A DNA stretch of 64,000 nt from CAWFMO01 sp963817065. Lineage in GTDB: Bacteria > Actinomycetota > Thermoleophilia > Solirubrobacterales > 70-9. The notes under the pieces were generated by a model. The model had not been told where the DNA came from and did no database searches. It saw only the letters and a program-made list of their open reading frames with translations. Below are positions 15,827 through 24,212 of this stretch, piece by piece. Made by a program: the position numbers and the translations under genes. Positions within the stretch are counted from its first letter, which is position 1; each line of letters opens with the position of its first letter. The stretch lies in the NCBI GenBank assembly GCA_963817065.1, contig CAWFMO010000001.1:620001-684000 (forward strand), written 5' to 3'.

Positions 15827-18800
15827 ATGGAGGCCTCCCGCCCGGGCGGGTCCACACCTGCTCCTATGCGCCTGCGGCTGCTGGGGGGATTCAGCCTTTT
15901 CTTCGAGGACTCTCCGGTGCCCGCCATCGAGGCGCCCCGTCTGCGGTCGCTGCTCGCGTACCTCGTTCTCAACCGCGAGGTAGGCCAGCCACGGGAGCGC
16001 CTCGCTTTCCTCTTCTGGCCCGAATCCGAGGAATCCCAGGCCCGCACCAACCTGAGGCAGGCCCTACACAACCTTCGTCGCGCCTTGCCCGAGCCCGAGC
16101 GCTTCCTGGAGACCGAGACGAAGACCGTGCGCTGGCGTCCCGACGCCAGTTTCTCGCTCGACGTGGCCGAGTTCGAGCAGCTCGTGGCAAGCGCGGAGGA
16201 GGCGCGCCAGGCTGGCGACGCGGACGCGGAGCGATGCGCTCTGGAGGGGGCCGTGGGTCTGTACGCGGGCGATCTGCTCGCCGACAGCTATGAGGACTGG
16301 GTCGTACCCGAGCGGGAGCGGCTGCGCGACGTGTTCCTCGGGACGGCGGAGCGGCTCGCCGAGCTGCTCGAGCTCGAGCGGGACTACCGCGCGGCAATCC
16401 CCTGGACTCGGCGGTTGCTGGATCACGACGCTCTCAACGAGGAGTCCTGTCGGCGGCTGATCAGGCTCCACGCCCTTGCGGGCGACCGCGCGGCGGCGCT
16501 CCGCGTCTATCACGGCTTTGCCACCGCGCTTGCCCGGGAGACCGGCGTCGAGCCCGGCCCCGAAACGCGTGAGGCGTACGAGCGGCTGCTCGAGCCAGAC
16601 CCGGCATCTGCGCCCAGGGAGGCGGTGGGATCCGCCAGCAGGGCCTCGCCGCTGGTGGGGCGCGATCGGGAGTGGGAGACGCTGAGAACCGCGTGGGGCC
16701 GCGCTTCCGAAGGCGAATCGCTGCTCGCACTGGTGTCGGGCGAGGCGGGAATCGGCAAGTCGAGGCTGTGCGAGGAGCTCCGGGACTGGGTGGGTCGCCA
16801 GGGCCTTCCCACGGCGGCCAGCCGCTCCTACGCTGCCGCCGGTGGGCTGGCGTACGCGCCGATCGTGGAGCTCCTGCGCTCCCGGGCGATCGGCGAGCGG
16901 TTGCGGCGCCTCGACGACCCCTGGCTCGTCGAGCTGTCACGACTTCTGCCTGAGCTGCTCGCCGAGCGTCCGGAACTGCCGCACCCACCTCCTCTCACCG
17001 GTGACTGGGAGCGGGCGCGCCTGCTCGACGCCCTCTCACACGCCTTCCTCGGCGAGGGCCGTCCACTGCTGCTCGTCATCGATGACCTTCAGTGGTGCGA
17101 CGGCGAGACCCTTGGTTGGCTGCACTACACGTTGAGCTCGAAGCCGGAGGCGCCTCTGCTCGTGGTCGCGAGCGCCCGGTCCGAGGACCTCGGACCCGAG
17201 CACCCGATCCAGCCACTGCTGCACGCTGCGCGGGGAAGTGGACAGGCCGTTGAAGTCGAGCTCGGGCCACTCGACCACGCCGACACGGTCGCCCTGGCGC
17301 GCAACGTGTCAGGGCTGGAGCTCGAGGACGAGCGAGGGGAGCTCGTCTATGCCGAGACCGAGGGCAATCCCCTGTTCGTGGTCGAGTGGATGAGAGCCGG
17401 GATCGCCGGCGGTGACCCGCGGGAGCTGCCGCCCAGGGCGCACTCGGTGATCGAGGCGCGGCTTGCACAGCTCTCGCCGGCGGCACAGGAGCTGGCCAGC
17501 CTTGCCGCGACGGTGGGCCGCGCGTTCACGTTTGATGTCCTGGTGCGGGCGAGCCCGCGCAGCGAGGAAAACCTGGTCGAGGCGCTCGATGAGCTCTGGG
17601 AGCGGCGAATCGTTCGCGAGCGGGGCGTTGATGCCTACGACTTCAGCCACGACAAGCTGCGCGAGGCGGCCTACGGGCAGGTGGGGCCGACACGCCGTCG
17701 CATGCTGCACAGGCGAGTCGCCCAGTCGCTGGAGCGCCTCCATGCGGCCGACCTCGACGGTGTCAGCAGCCAGCTCGCCGCGCATTACGAGCGGGCCGGC
17801 TGGCCCGAACGGGCGATTGACTTCTACGCTCGCTCCGCGGAGGTGGAACAGCGGGTACACGCGAACCAGCGCGCGATCGAGCTGTTCTCAAAGGCACTCG
17901 AACTGGTGAACGCCGAGCCGGCGACACCGGAGCGCGACAGGCGAGAGCTCGCGTTGAGGACCGGACTGGAAGCGCCCCTGGTCGCGATCAAGGGGTATGG
18001 GGCCAAGGAGGTCGAGGAAGTCTACGTGCGCGCGCTCGAGCTGTGCGAGCGGCTCGGAACGCAGCCCGATCCTCCGGTGCTGCGCGCAATCGCGATCTCG
18101 AAGGTCGCCCGAGGCGAGTTCCCCCGTGCGTACGAGCTCGGCGAGCAGCTGCTGCGGCTGGGGGAGGTTGAGAACGAAGCGATGGTGCGGGTCGAGGGCA
18201 ACTACGTCCTCGGCGTCACCTCGTTCTGGCTCGGGGAGTTCGCCGCCGCGCGGGCTCAGCTCGAGCGGGCAATCGCCGAGTATGTCCCCGAGAGAGCAGC
18301 GCACCTGGCCCTCTATTCCCAGGACCCGCGGATCGTCTGCATGAGTCGCCTCGCGTACTGCCTGCGCTTCCTCGGCGAGCCGGGGGAGGCGGAGGCGAAG
18401 GCGCAGGAGGCGATTCGCCTCGCTGATGAGCTCGAGCATCCATTCAGCCTCGCCTACGCGCTCCACTTCACTTCCTGGCTGGCGATCGACCTGGGCGACG
18501 AGTCGCGCACACGCGAGCGCATCGAGCGCATGGCCGACCTGGCTGAAGGAGAGAAGTTCGGGATGCTGCAACCGATGGCGGGGATTCTCCGCGGCTGGAA
18601 GCTGGCGGGCGAGGGGCAAACCGAAGACGCGATCACGCGGATACGCGCCGGCGTGGAGGCCTACGCCACCCGCGGCTGGACCCTCCACCAACCCTACGGC
18701 CTCCTGCTCCTGGGCCGCGTCTGCCTGAAGGCGGGGCTGACGGACGAGGGGCGCGCAGCGGCCTCGCATGCGCTCGAGCTCACAGAGCGGATCGGGCAGC

Positions 18801-18982
18801 GATGCCATGACGCGGACCTGCACACGCTCATGGGTGATCTCATCCTTGCGGGGGATGGGGCCCGCGCCGAAGCCGAGGCGCAGTACGCCATGGCGCTCGA
18901 GGTGGCGCGACGTCAGGCAGCCGCTCCGCTTGCGAAGCGCGCCGCGGAAAGCTTGGATCGCCTCCGGGCGGCATCCGGCTGA
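15827..18982 (+). CDS. BTAD-AAA transcriptional regulator (SARP/AfsR-like architecture) with TPR C-terminus
   Basis: A protein of about 1051 residues. Residues 14-100 are a winged-helix Trans_reg_C-like domain (LRLLGGFSLFFEDSPVP, RLRSLLAYLVLNRE), residues 105-250 the bacterial transcriptional activator domain (QARTNLRQALHNLRRALP, ALNEESCRRLIRLHALAGDR), and 270-620 a STAND/AAA ATPase with Walker A SGEAGIGKS near 303 and Walker B LLLVIDDLQWCD near 415. The C-terminal 430 residues are TPR-like helices. Such proteins activate neighbouring genes when a signal frees the ATPase. Its likely target is the FAD oxidase 90 bp downstream. The ATG at 15827 precedes the winged helix by a normal distance; upstream in-frame codons are low-complexity. 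Confidence 0.87.
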   Translation: MEASRPGGSTPAPMRLRLLGGFSLFFEDSPVPAIEAPRLRSLLAYLVLNREVGQPRERLAFLFWPESEESQARTNLRQALHNLRRALPEPERFLETETKTVRWRPDASFSLDVAEFEQLVASAEEARQAGDADAERCALEGAVGLYAGDLLADSYEDWVVPERERLRDVFLGTAERLAELLELERDYRAAIPWTRRLLDHDALNEESCRRLIRLHALAGDRAAALRVYHGFATALARETGVEPGPETREAYERLLEPDPASAPREAVGSASRASPLVGRDREWETLRTAWGRASEGESLLALVSGEAGIGKSRLCEELRDWVGRQGLPTAASRSYAAAGGLAYAPIVELLRSRAIGERLRRLDDPWLVELSRLLPELLAERPELPHPPPLTGDWERARLLDALSHAFLGEGRPLLLVIDDLQWCDGETLGWLHYTLSSKPEAPLLVVASARSEDLGPEHPIQPLLHAARGSGQAVEVELGPLDHADTVALARNVSGLELEDERGELVYAETEGNPLFVVEWMRAGIAGGDPRELPPRAHSVIEARLAQLSPAAQELASLAATVGRAFTFDVLVRASPRSEENLVEALDELWERRIVRERGVDAYDFSHDKLREAAYGQVGPTRRRMLHRRVAQSLERLHAADLDGVSSQLAAHYERAGWPERAIDFYARSAEVEQRVHANQRAIELFSKALELVNAEPATPERDRRELALRTGLEAPLVAIKGYGAKEVEEVYVRALELCERLGTQPDPPVLRAIAISKVARGEFPRAYELGEQLLRLGEVENEAMVRVEGNYVLGVTSFWLGEFAAARAQLERAIAEYVPERAAHLALYSQDPRIVCMSRLAYCLRFLGEPGEAEAKAQEAIRLADELEHPFSLAYALHFTSWLAIDLGDESRTRERIERMADLAEGEKFGMLQPMAGILRGWKLAGEGQTEDAITRIRAGVEAYATRGWTLHQPYGLLLLGRVCLKAGLTDEGRAAASHALELTERIGQRCHDADLHTLMGDLILAGDGARAEAEAQYAMALEVARRQAAAPLAKRAAESLDRLRAASG

Positions 18983-19071
18983 CTGAACGCTCACCGAACG
19001 GTTCGAGAACGGACGGCCGGATATACCTCTCTGCGCCTGACCGAACCGTCGTCAACTCAAGAGGAGAGCAG

Positions 19072-20484
19072 ATGAGCACCACTGAGCCGACCCAGAATCC
19101 CGAACTGACCACGGAGGCCATGGAGGAGCTCGACGCGAGCCTGAGGGGCGAGCTGATCAACCCCCAGTCCGAGGCGTACGACGAGGCACGCAAGGTCCAC
19201 AACGGGATGATCGACCGCCGGCCTGCAGCGATCGTTCGCTGCGCCGATGTGGCTGACGTGATGGCGGCGGTGGAGCTCGCTCGCGAGAAGGGGCTCGACC
19301 TCTCGGTGCGCGGTGGCTCCCACAGTGTCCCCGGCTTCGGCACCAACGACGGCGGAATCGTCTGCGACCTCTCCGCAATGCGCGGCACCCGCGTGGACCC
19401 CGAGCGACGCACGGTTCGCGCCGAGGGCGGTTGCACCTGGGGGGATCTCGATCACGCCACCCACGCCTTCGGTCTCGCTACGACTGGCGGCATCATCTCG
19501 ACCACCGGCGTGGGCGGGCTGACCCTGGGTGGCGGGATCGGGCACCTGGCGCGGGGATGCGGCCTCTCGTGCGACAACCTGATCTCGGCCGACGTGGTCA
19601 CAGCTGACGGGCGGCTGCTGACCGCGAGTGAGGACGAGAACGCGGACCTCTTCTGGGCGCTCCGCGGCGGCGGCGGCAACTTCGGCGTCGTCACATCGCT
19701 CGAGTACCGGTTGCATCCCGTCGGCGAGGTCTACGGCGGGCCGATCTTCTACCCGGTCGATCAGGCGGGCGAGGTGATGCGCTTCTACCGCGAGTTCATC
19801 GCGCAGGCACCGGAGGAGCTGGGCGCCTTCTTTGCCTTCCAGATCGCTCCGCCGCTGCCCTTCATCCCCGAAGAGAGGCACGGCGAGACGATGTGCCTGA
19901 TCGTCACCTGCTGGACGGGACCGATCGAGGAGGGTGAGCAGGCCGTTGCGCCACTGCTCGAGGCCGCTCCGGTCGTAGCTTCCCAGGTTGGGCCGATGCC
20001 GTACCCGGCGCTCAACAGCGCCTTCGACGCCCTGCTCCCGCCCGGCCTCCAGCACTACTGGAAGGCGGATTTCGTCCGCGAGCTCACCGACGATGCGATC
20101 GCGGCCCACGTCGAGCACGGCCCGAGGGTCCCGTGCGTGGAGGCGACCATGCACCTCTATCCGATCGACGGTGCGTGCCACCGTCTCGGAAGCGACGAGA
20201 CCGCCTTCGCGTACCGCGACGCCCGATTCGCCTGCGTGATCGCCGGGATGTGGCCCGACCCCGCCGACAACGAGCGCAACACCGCCTGGGTGCGTGACTA
20301 CTGGGAGGCGATCCACCCCCACTCGGAGCTCGGTGGCTACGTCAACTTCATGGCCGCCGACGATCAGGACCGGATCCGCGACAACTACCGCGGCAACTAC
20401 GAGCGGCTGACCGAGGTCAAGGGTCGCTACGACCCCGAGAACCTCTTCCATATGAACCAGAACATCCAGCCCGCGGAGGGATGA
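19072..20484 (+). CDS. FAD-linked oxidase of the berberine-bridge/PCMH type
   Basis: A 470-residue flavoenzyme. The PCMH FAD-binding domain starts at about residue 50; SVRGGSHSVPGF contains the histidine (about 84) that usually carries 8-alpha-linked FAD. GGIISTTGVGGLTLGGGIGH follows; the cysteine used for a second covalent bond in bicovalent enzymes is not present there, so single linkage is likely. The C-terminal BBE segment reads RYDPENLFHMNQNI, the classic end of the family. Substrate unknown; relatives oxidise sugars or alkaloid-like compounds. AAGAGGAGAG gives the ribosome site, and ATATACC near 19020 a possible -10. It is downstream of the BTAD regulator. Its last codons are duplicated at the end of the next gene. 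Confidence 0.87.
   Translation: MSTTEPTQNPELTTEAMEELDASLRGELINPQSEAYDEARKVHNGMIDRRPAAIVRCADVADVMAAVELAREKGLDLSVRGGSHSVPGFGTNDGGIVCDLSAMRGTRVDPERRTVRAEGGCTWGDLDHATHAFGLATTGGIISTTGVGGLTLGGGIGHLARGCGLSCDNLISADVVTADGRLLTASEDENADLFWALRGGGGNFGVVTSLEYRLHPVGEVYGGPIFYPVDQAGEVMRFYREFIAQAPEELGAFFAFQIAPPLPFIPEERHGETMCLIVTCWTGPIEEGEQAVAPLLEAAPVVASQVGPMPYPALNSAFDALLPPGLQHYWKADFVRELTDDAIAAHVEHGPRVPCVEATMHLYPIDGACHRLGSDETAFAYRDARFACVIAGMWPDPADNERNTAWVRDYWEAIHPHSELGGYVNFMAADDQDRIRDNYRGNYERLTEVKGRYDPENLFHMNQNIQPAEG
20453..20484 (+). repeat. 32-bp direct repeat, left copy (end of FAD oxidase)
   Basis: Starts TGAACCAGAACATCCAGCCC and runs to GGAGGGATGA. It encodes NQNIQPAEG-stop and contains the GGAGGG ribosome site of the next gene. 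It differs from 22429-22460 at one base. The NQNI motif is native to BBE enzymes, so this is the ancestral copy. Confidence 0.85.
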
Positions 20485-22460
20485 TGATCCACCGCCGAGT
20501 GGAGAGGAGCTTCGTCGGGGCTCTCTTGGCTGCAGTTGCGGCCTCGCTTGTGCTTGCGGCCAGTGCAAGCGCCGCGAATTTGACCGTTACCACGACCGAC
20601 GACGAGCTCACGGCTGACAGCGACTGCTCCCTGCGCGAAGCGGTGACGATGGCGAACGCCGCCGGCGCCTACACCGAGTGCGGAACACCGGACGCCGGCG
20701 CCGACACGGTTCTCTTCGCCGCAAGCGTAACCGCCCCCGCCGGCATTCAGTCGATCGACCTAACCGGCGTCGACGGAGCCCTTCCCATCTCCTCTCCGAT
20801 CACGATCACCGGCCCGGGTCGCGGGGAGCTCACTGTGACCAACAGCAACAATGCCGATCGGATCATCACGATGGCGAGCGGCCCGGCGGAGATCTCGGGG
20901 CTCAACATCACGAGCGGCAACCTCACCGTCGTCGGCGCCACCGTCCAGGGCGGCGGTATTCGTGTGGCCGCGGGTGACCTCATTCTTGACTCGGTCCGCA
21001 TCGGCAACAACACCTTGAGTTCGACAATTCCCGCGGCTTCCAACGGGACCGCCGAAGCCACCGGTGGCGGCGTCGCAAACATGGGCTCCGGAGACCTGAA
21101 GGTGCTCAACTCGGTAATCGAGGACAACCAGATCAGCGCGGTCAGCAACTCTGCCATCGATATGGCATCGAGCGCGGAAGGGGGCGGCATCTACACCCAA
21201 GGTGAGCTCACGCTCGATTTCTCGACCGTCGACCAGAACACCGCCTCCAACATGAGCGTCGGCGGAACGGCCGAGGGAAACGCGCGCGGGGCCGGGGTCC
21301 ACGTGTTCGACCCGTTCACCGTGCGCCGGAGCGCGATCACCCGCAACACCGCAGCCTCGACCACGGATGGAGCCCAGTTGTCGGCCCAAGGCGGCGCGAT
21401 CTACGCGAACAATTTCTCAGGCGTGGTCGAGCTCAGCACCCTGGCCGCGAACACGACCTCCAGCAGCGGCCCCGGCAGCACAAACAACGGCGGCGCCGCG
21501 ATCTACGTCACTGGCCTGGCCACTCACGAGGTCGCGGTGATCAACTCCACCGTCGCCGGCAACGACGCCGGTACCCAGACCGGTTCGCAGCTCGGAACCA
21601 ATGCACTCGCACAGATCTCGGTCTTCAACACGATCGTCGCCGATACCGGCGACTCCGCCAACATCCGCAACTGCGGGCTGAGCGACAACGTCTTCAACGG
21701 CGGCTTCAACGTCGACTACGAGCCCACCTCCGGTGGTAACTGCAACTTCGACACGACCACGAACCCGCAGCTCGGTACGCTCCAGAACAACGGTGGTGCC
21801 ACCGAGACGATGCTGCCGCTGCCGGGTAGCTCGGTCATCGATCAGGGCACCGACGATCAAGGGTCCGTCACCGGAGACCAGCGCGGCCTCGATCGGAGTG
21901 CCGACTTCGGCGGCGCCCCCAACGACGCCGAGGACGGAACCGACATCGGCGCAGTCGAGATCCAGAACGAGATCAATCTCAGCGGAGTCAGCCCGGCCTC
22001 GCCCAGCAGTGACGACACCCCGACTGTCACCGGAACGGTGCTCGAAGTGCCCGAGATCACCAACGAGAACCCGAGCGTGCAGCTGTTCACGGTTCCAGGA
22101 TGCAGCTCGGGCGCCACGGGCCCGGCTACCCCCGCGGCACTGTTTTCCTCCCCTGGAATCACCGTCAACCCGGTCCCCCACAACACGACAACGACATTCC
22201 GTGGTCGGCTGACCACCGACTATTCGATGTTTGCCGGTCCCTCCGCCTGCCAGGGCTCGGTCAGCTACACGCACGTGGACGCACCGGCGACCACGCCGCC
22301 GCCCGGCGCCGCCGGCGCCGCTGGCCCCACCGGCGCCGCCGGCCCCACCGGCCTCCGCGCCGCGGCGCTGAGGAAGTGCAGGAAGAAGAAGTCAAAGAAG
22401 GCGCGCAAGAAGTGCAAGAAGCGCGCGCTGAACCAGAACATCCAACCCGCGGAGGGATGA
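20484..22460 (+). CDS. CSLREA / choice-of-anchor Q surface protein with CK-tail and captured oxidase end
   Basis: About 658 residues. ATG 20484 overlaps the oxidase stop (TGATG); ATG 20481 is also in frame. A signal peptide (GALLAAVAASLVLAASASAA) precedes the CSLREA block (DSDCSLREAVTMAN), beta-helix repeats (residues 110-440) and a choice-of-anchor Q block (NNGGATETMLPLPGSSVID to TDIGAVEIQ). An additional beta domain and a Gly/Ala/Pro collagen-like linker (GAAGAAGPTGAAGPTG) follow. The tail RKCRKKKSKKARKKCKKRAL has eleven residues between cysteines and is followed, uniquely, by NQNIQPAEG, the end of the neighbouring oxidase. This is the clearest sign that the gene was inserted as a cassette. 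Confidence 0.84.
   Translation: MIHRRVERSFVGALLAAVAASLVLAASASAANLTVTTTDDELTADSDCSLREAVTMANAAGAYTECGTPDAGADTVLFAASVTAPAGIQSIDLTGVDGALPISSPITITGPGRGELTVTNSNNADRIITMASGPAEISGLNITSGNLTVVGATVQGGGIRVAAGDLILDSVRIGNNTLSSTIPAASNGTAEATGGGVANMGSGDLKVLNSVIEDNQISAVSNSAIDMASSAEGGGIYTQGELTLDFSTVDQNTASNMSVGGTAEGNARGAGVHVFDPFTVRRSAITRNTAASTTDGAQLSAQGGAIYANNFSGVVELSTLAANTTSSSGPGSTNNGGAAIYVTGLATHEVAVINSTVAGNDAGTQTGSQLGTNALAQISVFNTIVADTGDSANIRNCGLSDNVFNGGFNVDYEPTSGGNCNFDTTTNPQLGTLQNNGGATETMLPLPGSSVIDQGTDDQGSVTGDQRGLDRSADFGGAPNDAEDGTDIGAVEIQNEINLSGVSPASPSSDDTPTVTGTVLEVPEITNENPSVQLFTVPGCSSGATGPATPAALFSSPGITVNPVPHNTTTTFRGRLTTDYSMFAGPSACQGSVSYTHVDAPATTPPPGAAGAAGPTGAAGPTGLRAAALRKCRKKKSKKARKKCKKRALNQNIQPAEG
22429..22460 (+). 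repeat. 32-bp direct repeat, right copy (grafted onto CK-tail gene)
   Basis: 31 of 32 bases match 20453-20484. It supplies the last nine codons and stop of the tailed gene plus the GGAGGG ribosome site for the gene starting at 22463. Confidence 0.85.
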
Positions 22461-22462
22461 CG

Positions 22463-24166
22463 ATGCGGATCTGGCGAATATCGGTTCTCGCGGCAGCGGT
22501 CTCGATGACGATCGCCTCGCCAGCGTGGGGAGGACAAGTGACCAACGCGGGCGACAGTCCGTTAGTCGACGGAACGCTTCGCCACGAGATCTTCAACGCC
22601 GTCGACGGCGAGGTGATCACGTTCGATTCCGGGATCAACCCCACGCTGACCACCGGGTCCGAGATCCCGATCGACGAGAACATCACGATCCGCGGCCAGG
22701 GGATGACCGCGACCACGATCACCGGTTCGGCCGACGACCGCGTCTTCTCGATCCCGAACGCCCACACCGTCTCGATCGAGGATCTCGAGATCAGCGGCGG
22801 TGACGCGACGAACGGCACCAACGGCGACTTTCCGAGCGAGAGCGGCGGCGACGGCGAGAGCGGCGGCGCCCTGCTCTTCGATGCTGGTCTCGTCAAGATT
22901 GACTCGGTTCGGTTCTTCGACAACGAGGGGGGTAACGGCGGCGCCGGCTTTCCCGGCATCACCGTTGCCAACTTTGGGACGGATGGGGGTGACGCCGGCA
23001 AGGCCGGCCACGGCGGCGCGATCGCCATCGTCCAGCCCGACGGCGCTCTGGCAACAGGCTCGCTCGAGGTCACAAATTCGGTCTTCCAGAGCAACCGCGC
23101 CGGATACGGGGGTGACGGCGCTGCCGGCGGAATCGGTACGGGTGGTGGCGGCGGCGACGGCGGATTCTCGAGCGGCGGGGGACTCGGGGGCGCGATCTAC
23201 GACTCCACCTCGGGCAACGTGACGGTCACCAGCTCGACCTTCATCAACAACCGCTCCGTTCAGGGCGGCATTGGGGGCGATGGCGGCGCGGGGACGACGC
23301 CGGGCTTGGCGCGATCGGGCTCGTCCGGGGGTAGCGGCGGCGCGGTCTGGGGCAGTGGTTACACGGTTAGCGGCTCAACTTTTATCGACAACCACGCCGG
23401 CAACGGCGGAAACGGGGGCAGCGTGCCGGACGGCTTTGGGGGCGTTGGGGGAAGCGGCGGCAACGGCGGAGCGCTCGGTGCGGGCTCCGGCCTGGTAGCC
23501 ACCAACTCGACATTCAGCGCCAACAGCACGGGCACCGGTGCCGCCCCTGGAAACGGCGGCGTATTTGGTGGGCGCGGCGGAGACGGAGGCGGGATCTTCA
23601 CCCTTGCGCCAACCTCGACGCTCACGAACCTCACTCTGACCGGAAACACCGCTGCGGCGGGAGGTCCGGCCTCGCCGAGCCACGGCTACGGCGGAGGTGT
23701 CTTTGGCACCGGTGCCACCCTGCGGAACTCGGTCCTTTCCCAGAACATCGCCCAGCCGGGCGTTGGCATGCGCAACTGCGCGGGCACCATCACCTACGGC
23801 CTCTACAACCTGGCGTTCCCGGCGCTGGATAGCGGCTGCGCCGGCTCGGTTGACCAGGACCCGCTGCTAGGCCCGCTCGCGAACAACGGCGGACCGACGC
23901 AGACGATGGCGCTCGACGCAGGCAGTCCGGCGCTCGACCGGGTCCCGCCCGGAACCGAGGGCTGCCCTTCCACCGATCAGCGAGGTCTCACACGGCCACA
24001 GGGACCGGCTTGCGACCTCGGCGCCTTCGAGGTATTCGTACAGCCATCGCTCGCTCCCGCCGGGGCCCAGCCCCCACAGGCCGCTGCGGCCAAGAAGCAG
24101 TGCAAGAAAAAGAAGAAGCGCGGCGGTAAAAAGAAGAGGTGCAAGAAAAAGAAGAAGCGGCGCTAG
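22463..24166 (+). CDS. Gly-rich beta-helix / choice-of-anchor Q surface protein with CK-tail
   Basis: A 567-residue exported protein. ATG 22463 lies 6 nt after GGAGGG of the 32-bp repeat. The signal peptide is followed by a domain starting VTNAGDSPLVDGTLRHEIF, related to CSLREA domains but with the CSLREA core missing. Residues 110-430 are an unusually Gly-rich beta-helix (GGNGGAGFPG, GGDGAAGGIGTGGGGGDGG) with NSTFSAN/SGSTFIDN turns. The anchor Q block (NNGGPTQTMALDAGSPALD to CDLGAFEV) and a short linker lead to KKQCKKKKKRGGKKKRCKKK and further Lys/Arg, with twelve residues between cysteines. Probably surface-attached; role in adhesion or biofilm is inference. Confidence 0.83.
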   Translation: MRIWRISVLAAAVSMTIASPAWGGQVTNAGDSPLVDGTLRHEIFNAVDGEVITFDSGINPTLTTGSEIPIDENITIRGQGMTATTITGSADDRVFSIPNAHTVSIEDLEISGGDATNGTNGDFPSESGGDGESGGALLFDAGLVKIDSVRFFDNEGGNGGAGFPGITVANFGTDGGDAGKAGHGGAIAIVQPDGALATGSLEVTNSVFQSNRAGYGGDGAAGGIGTGGGGGDGGFSSGGGLGGAIYDSTSGNVTVTSSTFINNRSVQGGIGGDGGAGTTPGLARSGSSGGSGGAVWGSGYTVSGSTFIDNHAGNGGNGGSVPDGFGGVGGSGGNGGALGAGSGLVATNSTFSANSTGTGAAPGNGGVFGGRGGDGGGIFTLAPTSTLTNLTLTGNTAAAGGPASPSHGYGGGVFGTGATLRNSVLSQNIAQPGVGMRNCAGTITYGLYNLAFPALDSGCAGSVDQDPLLGPLANNGGPTQTMALDAGSPALDRVPPGTEGCPSTDQRGLTRPQGPACDLGAFEVFVQPSLAPAGAQPPQAAAAKKQCKKKKKRGGKKKRCKKKKKRR

Positions 24167-24212
24167 GAAGGTCCAAGTGCGCCTCCTAGGTCATTGCACA
24201 TGGAATGGGTGA

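Noticed and set aside
22463..24166. CK-tails as an artefact of an AAGAAG-type DNA repeat at gene ends
   Set aside because: The codons vary (AAG, AAA, CGC, CGG), the cysteines are retained, the tail is always in frame up to a stop and also occurs on the minus-strand gene at 13618.
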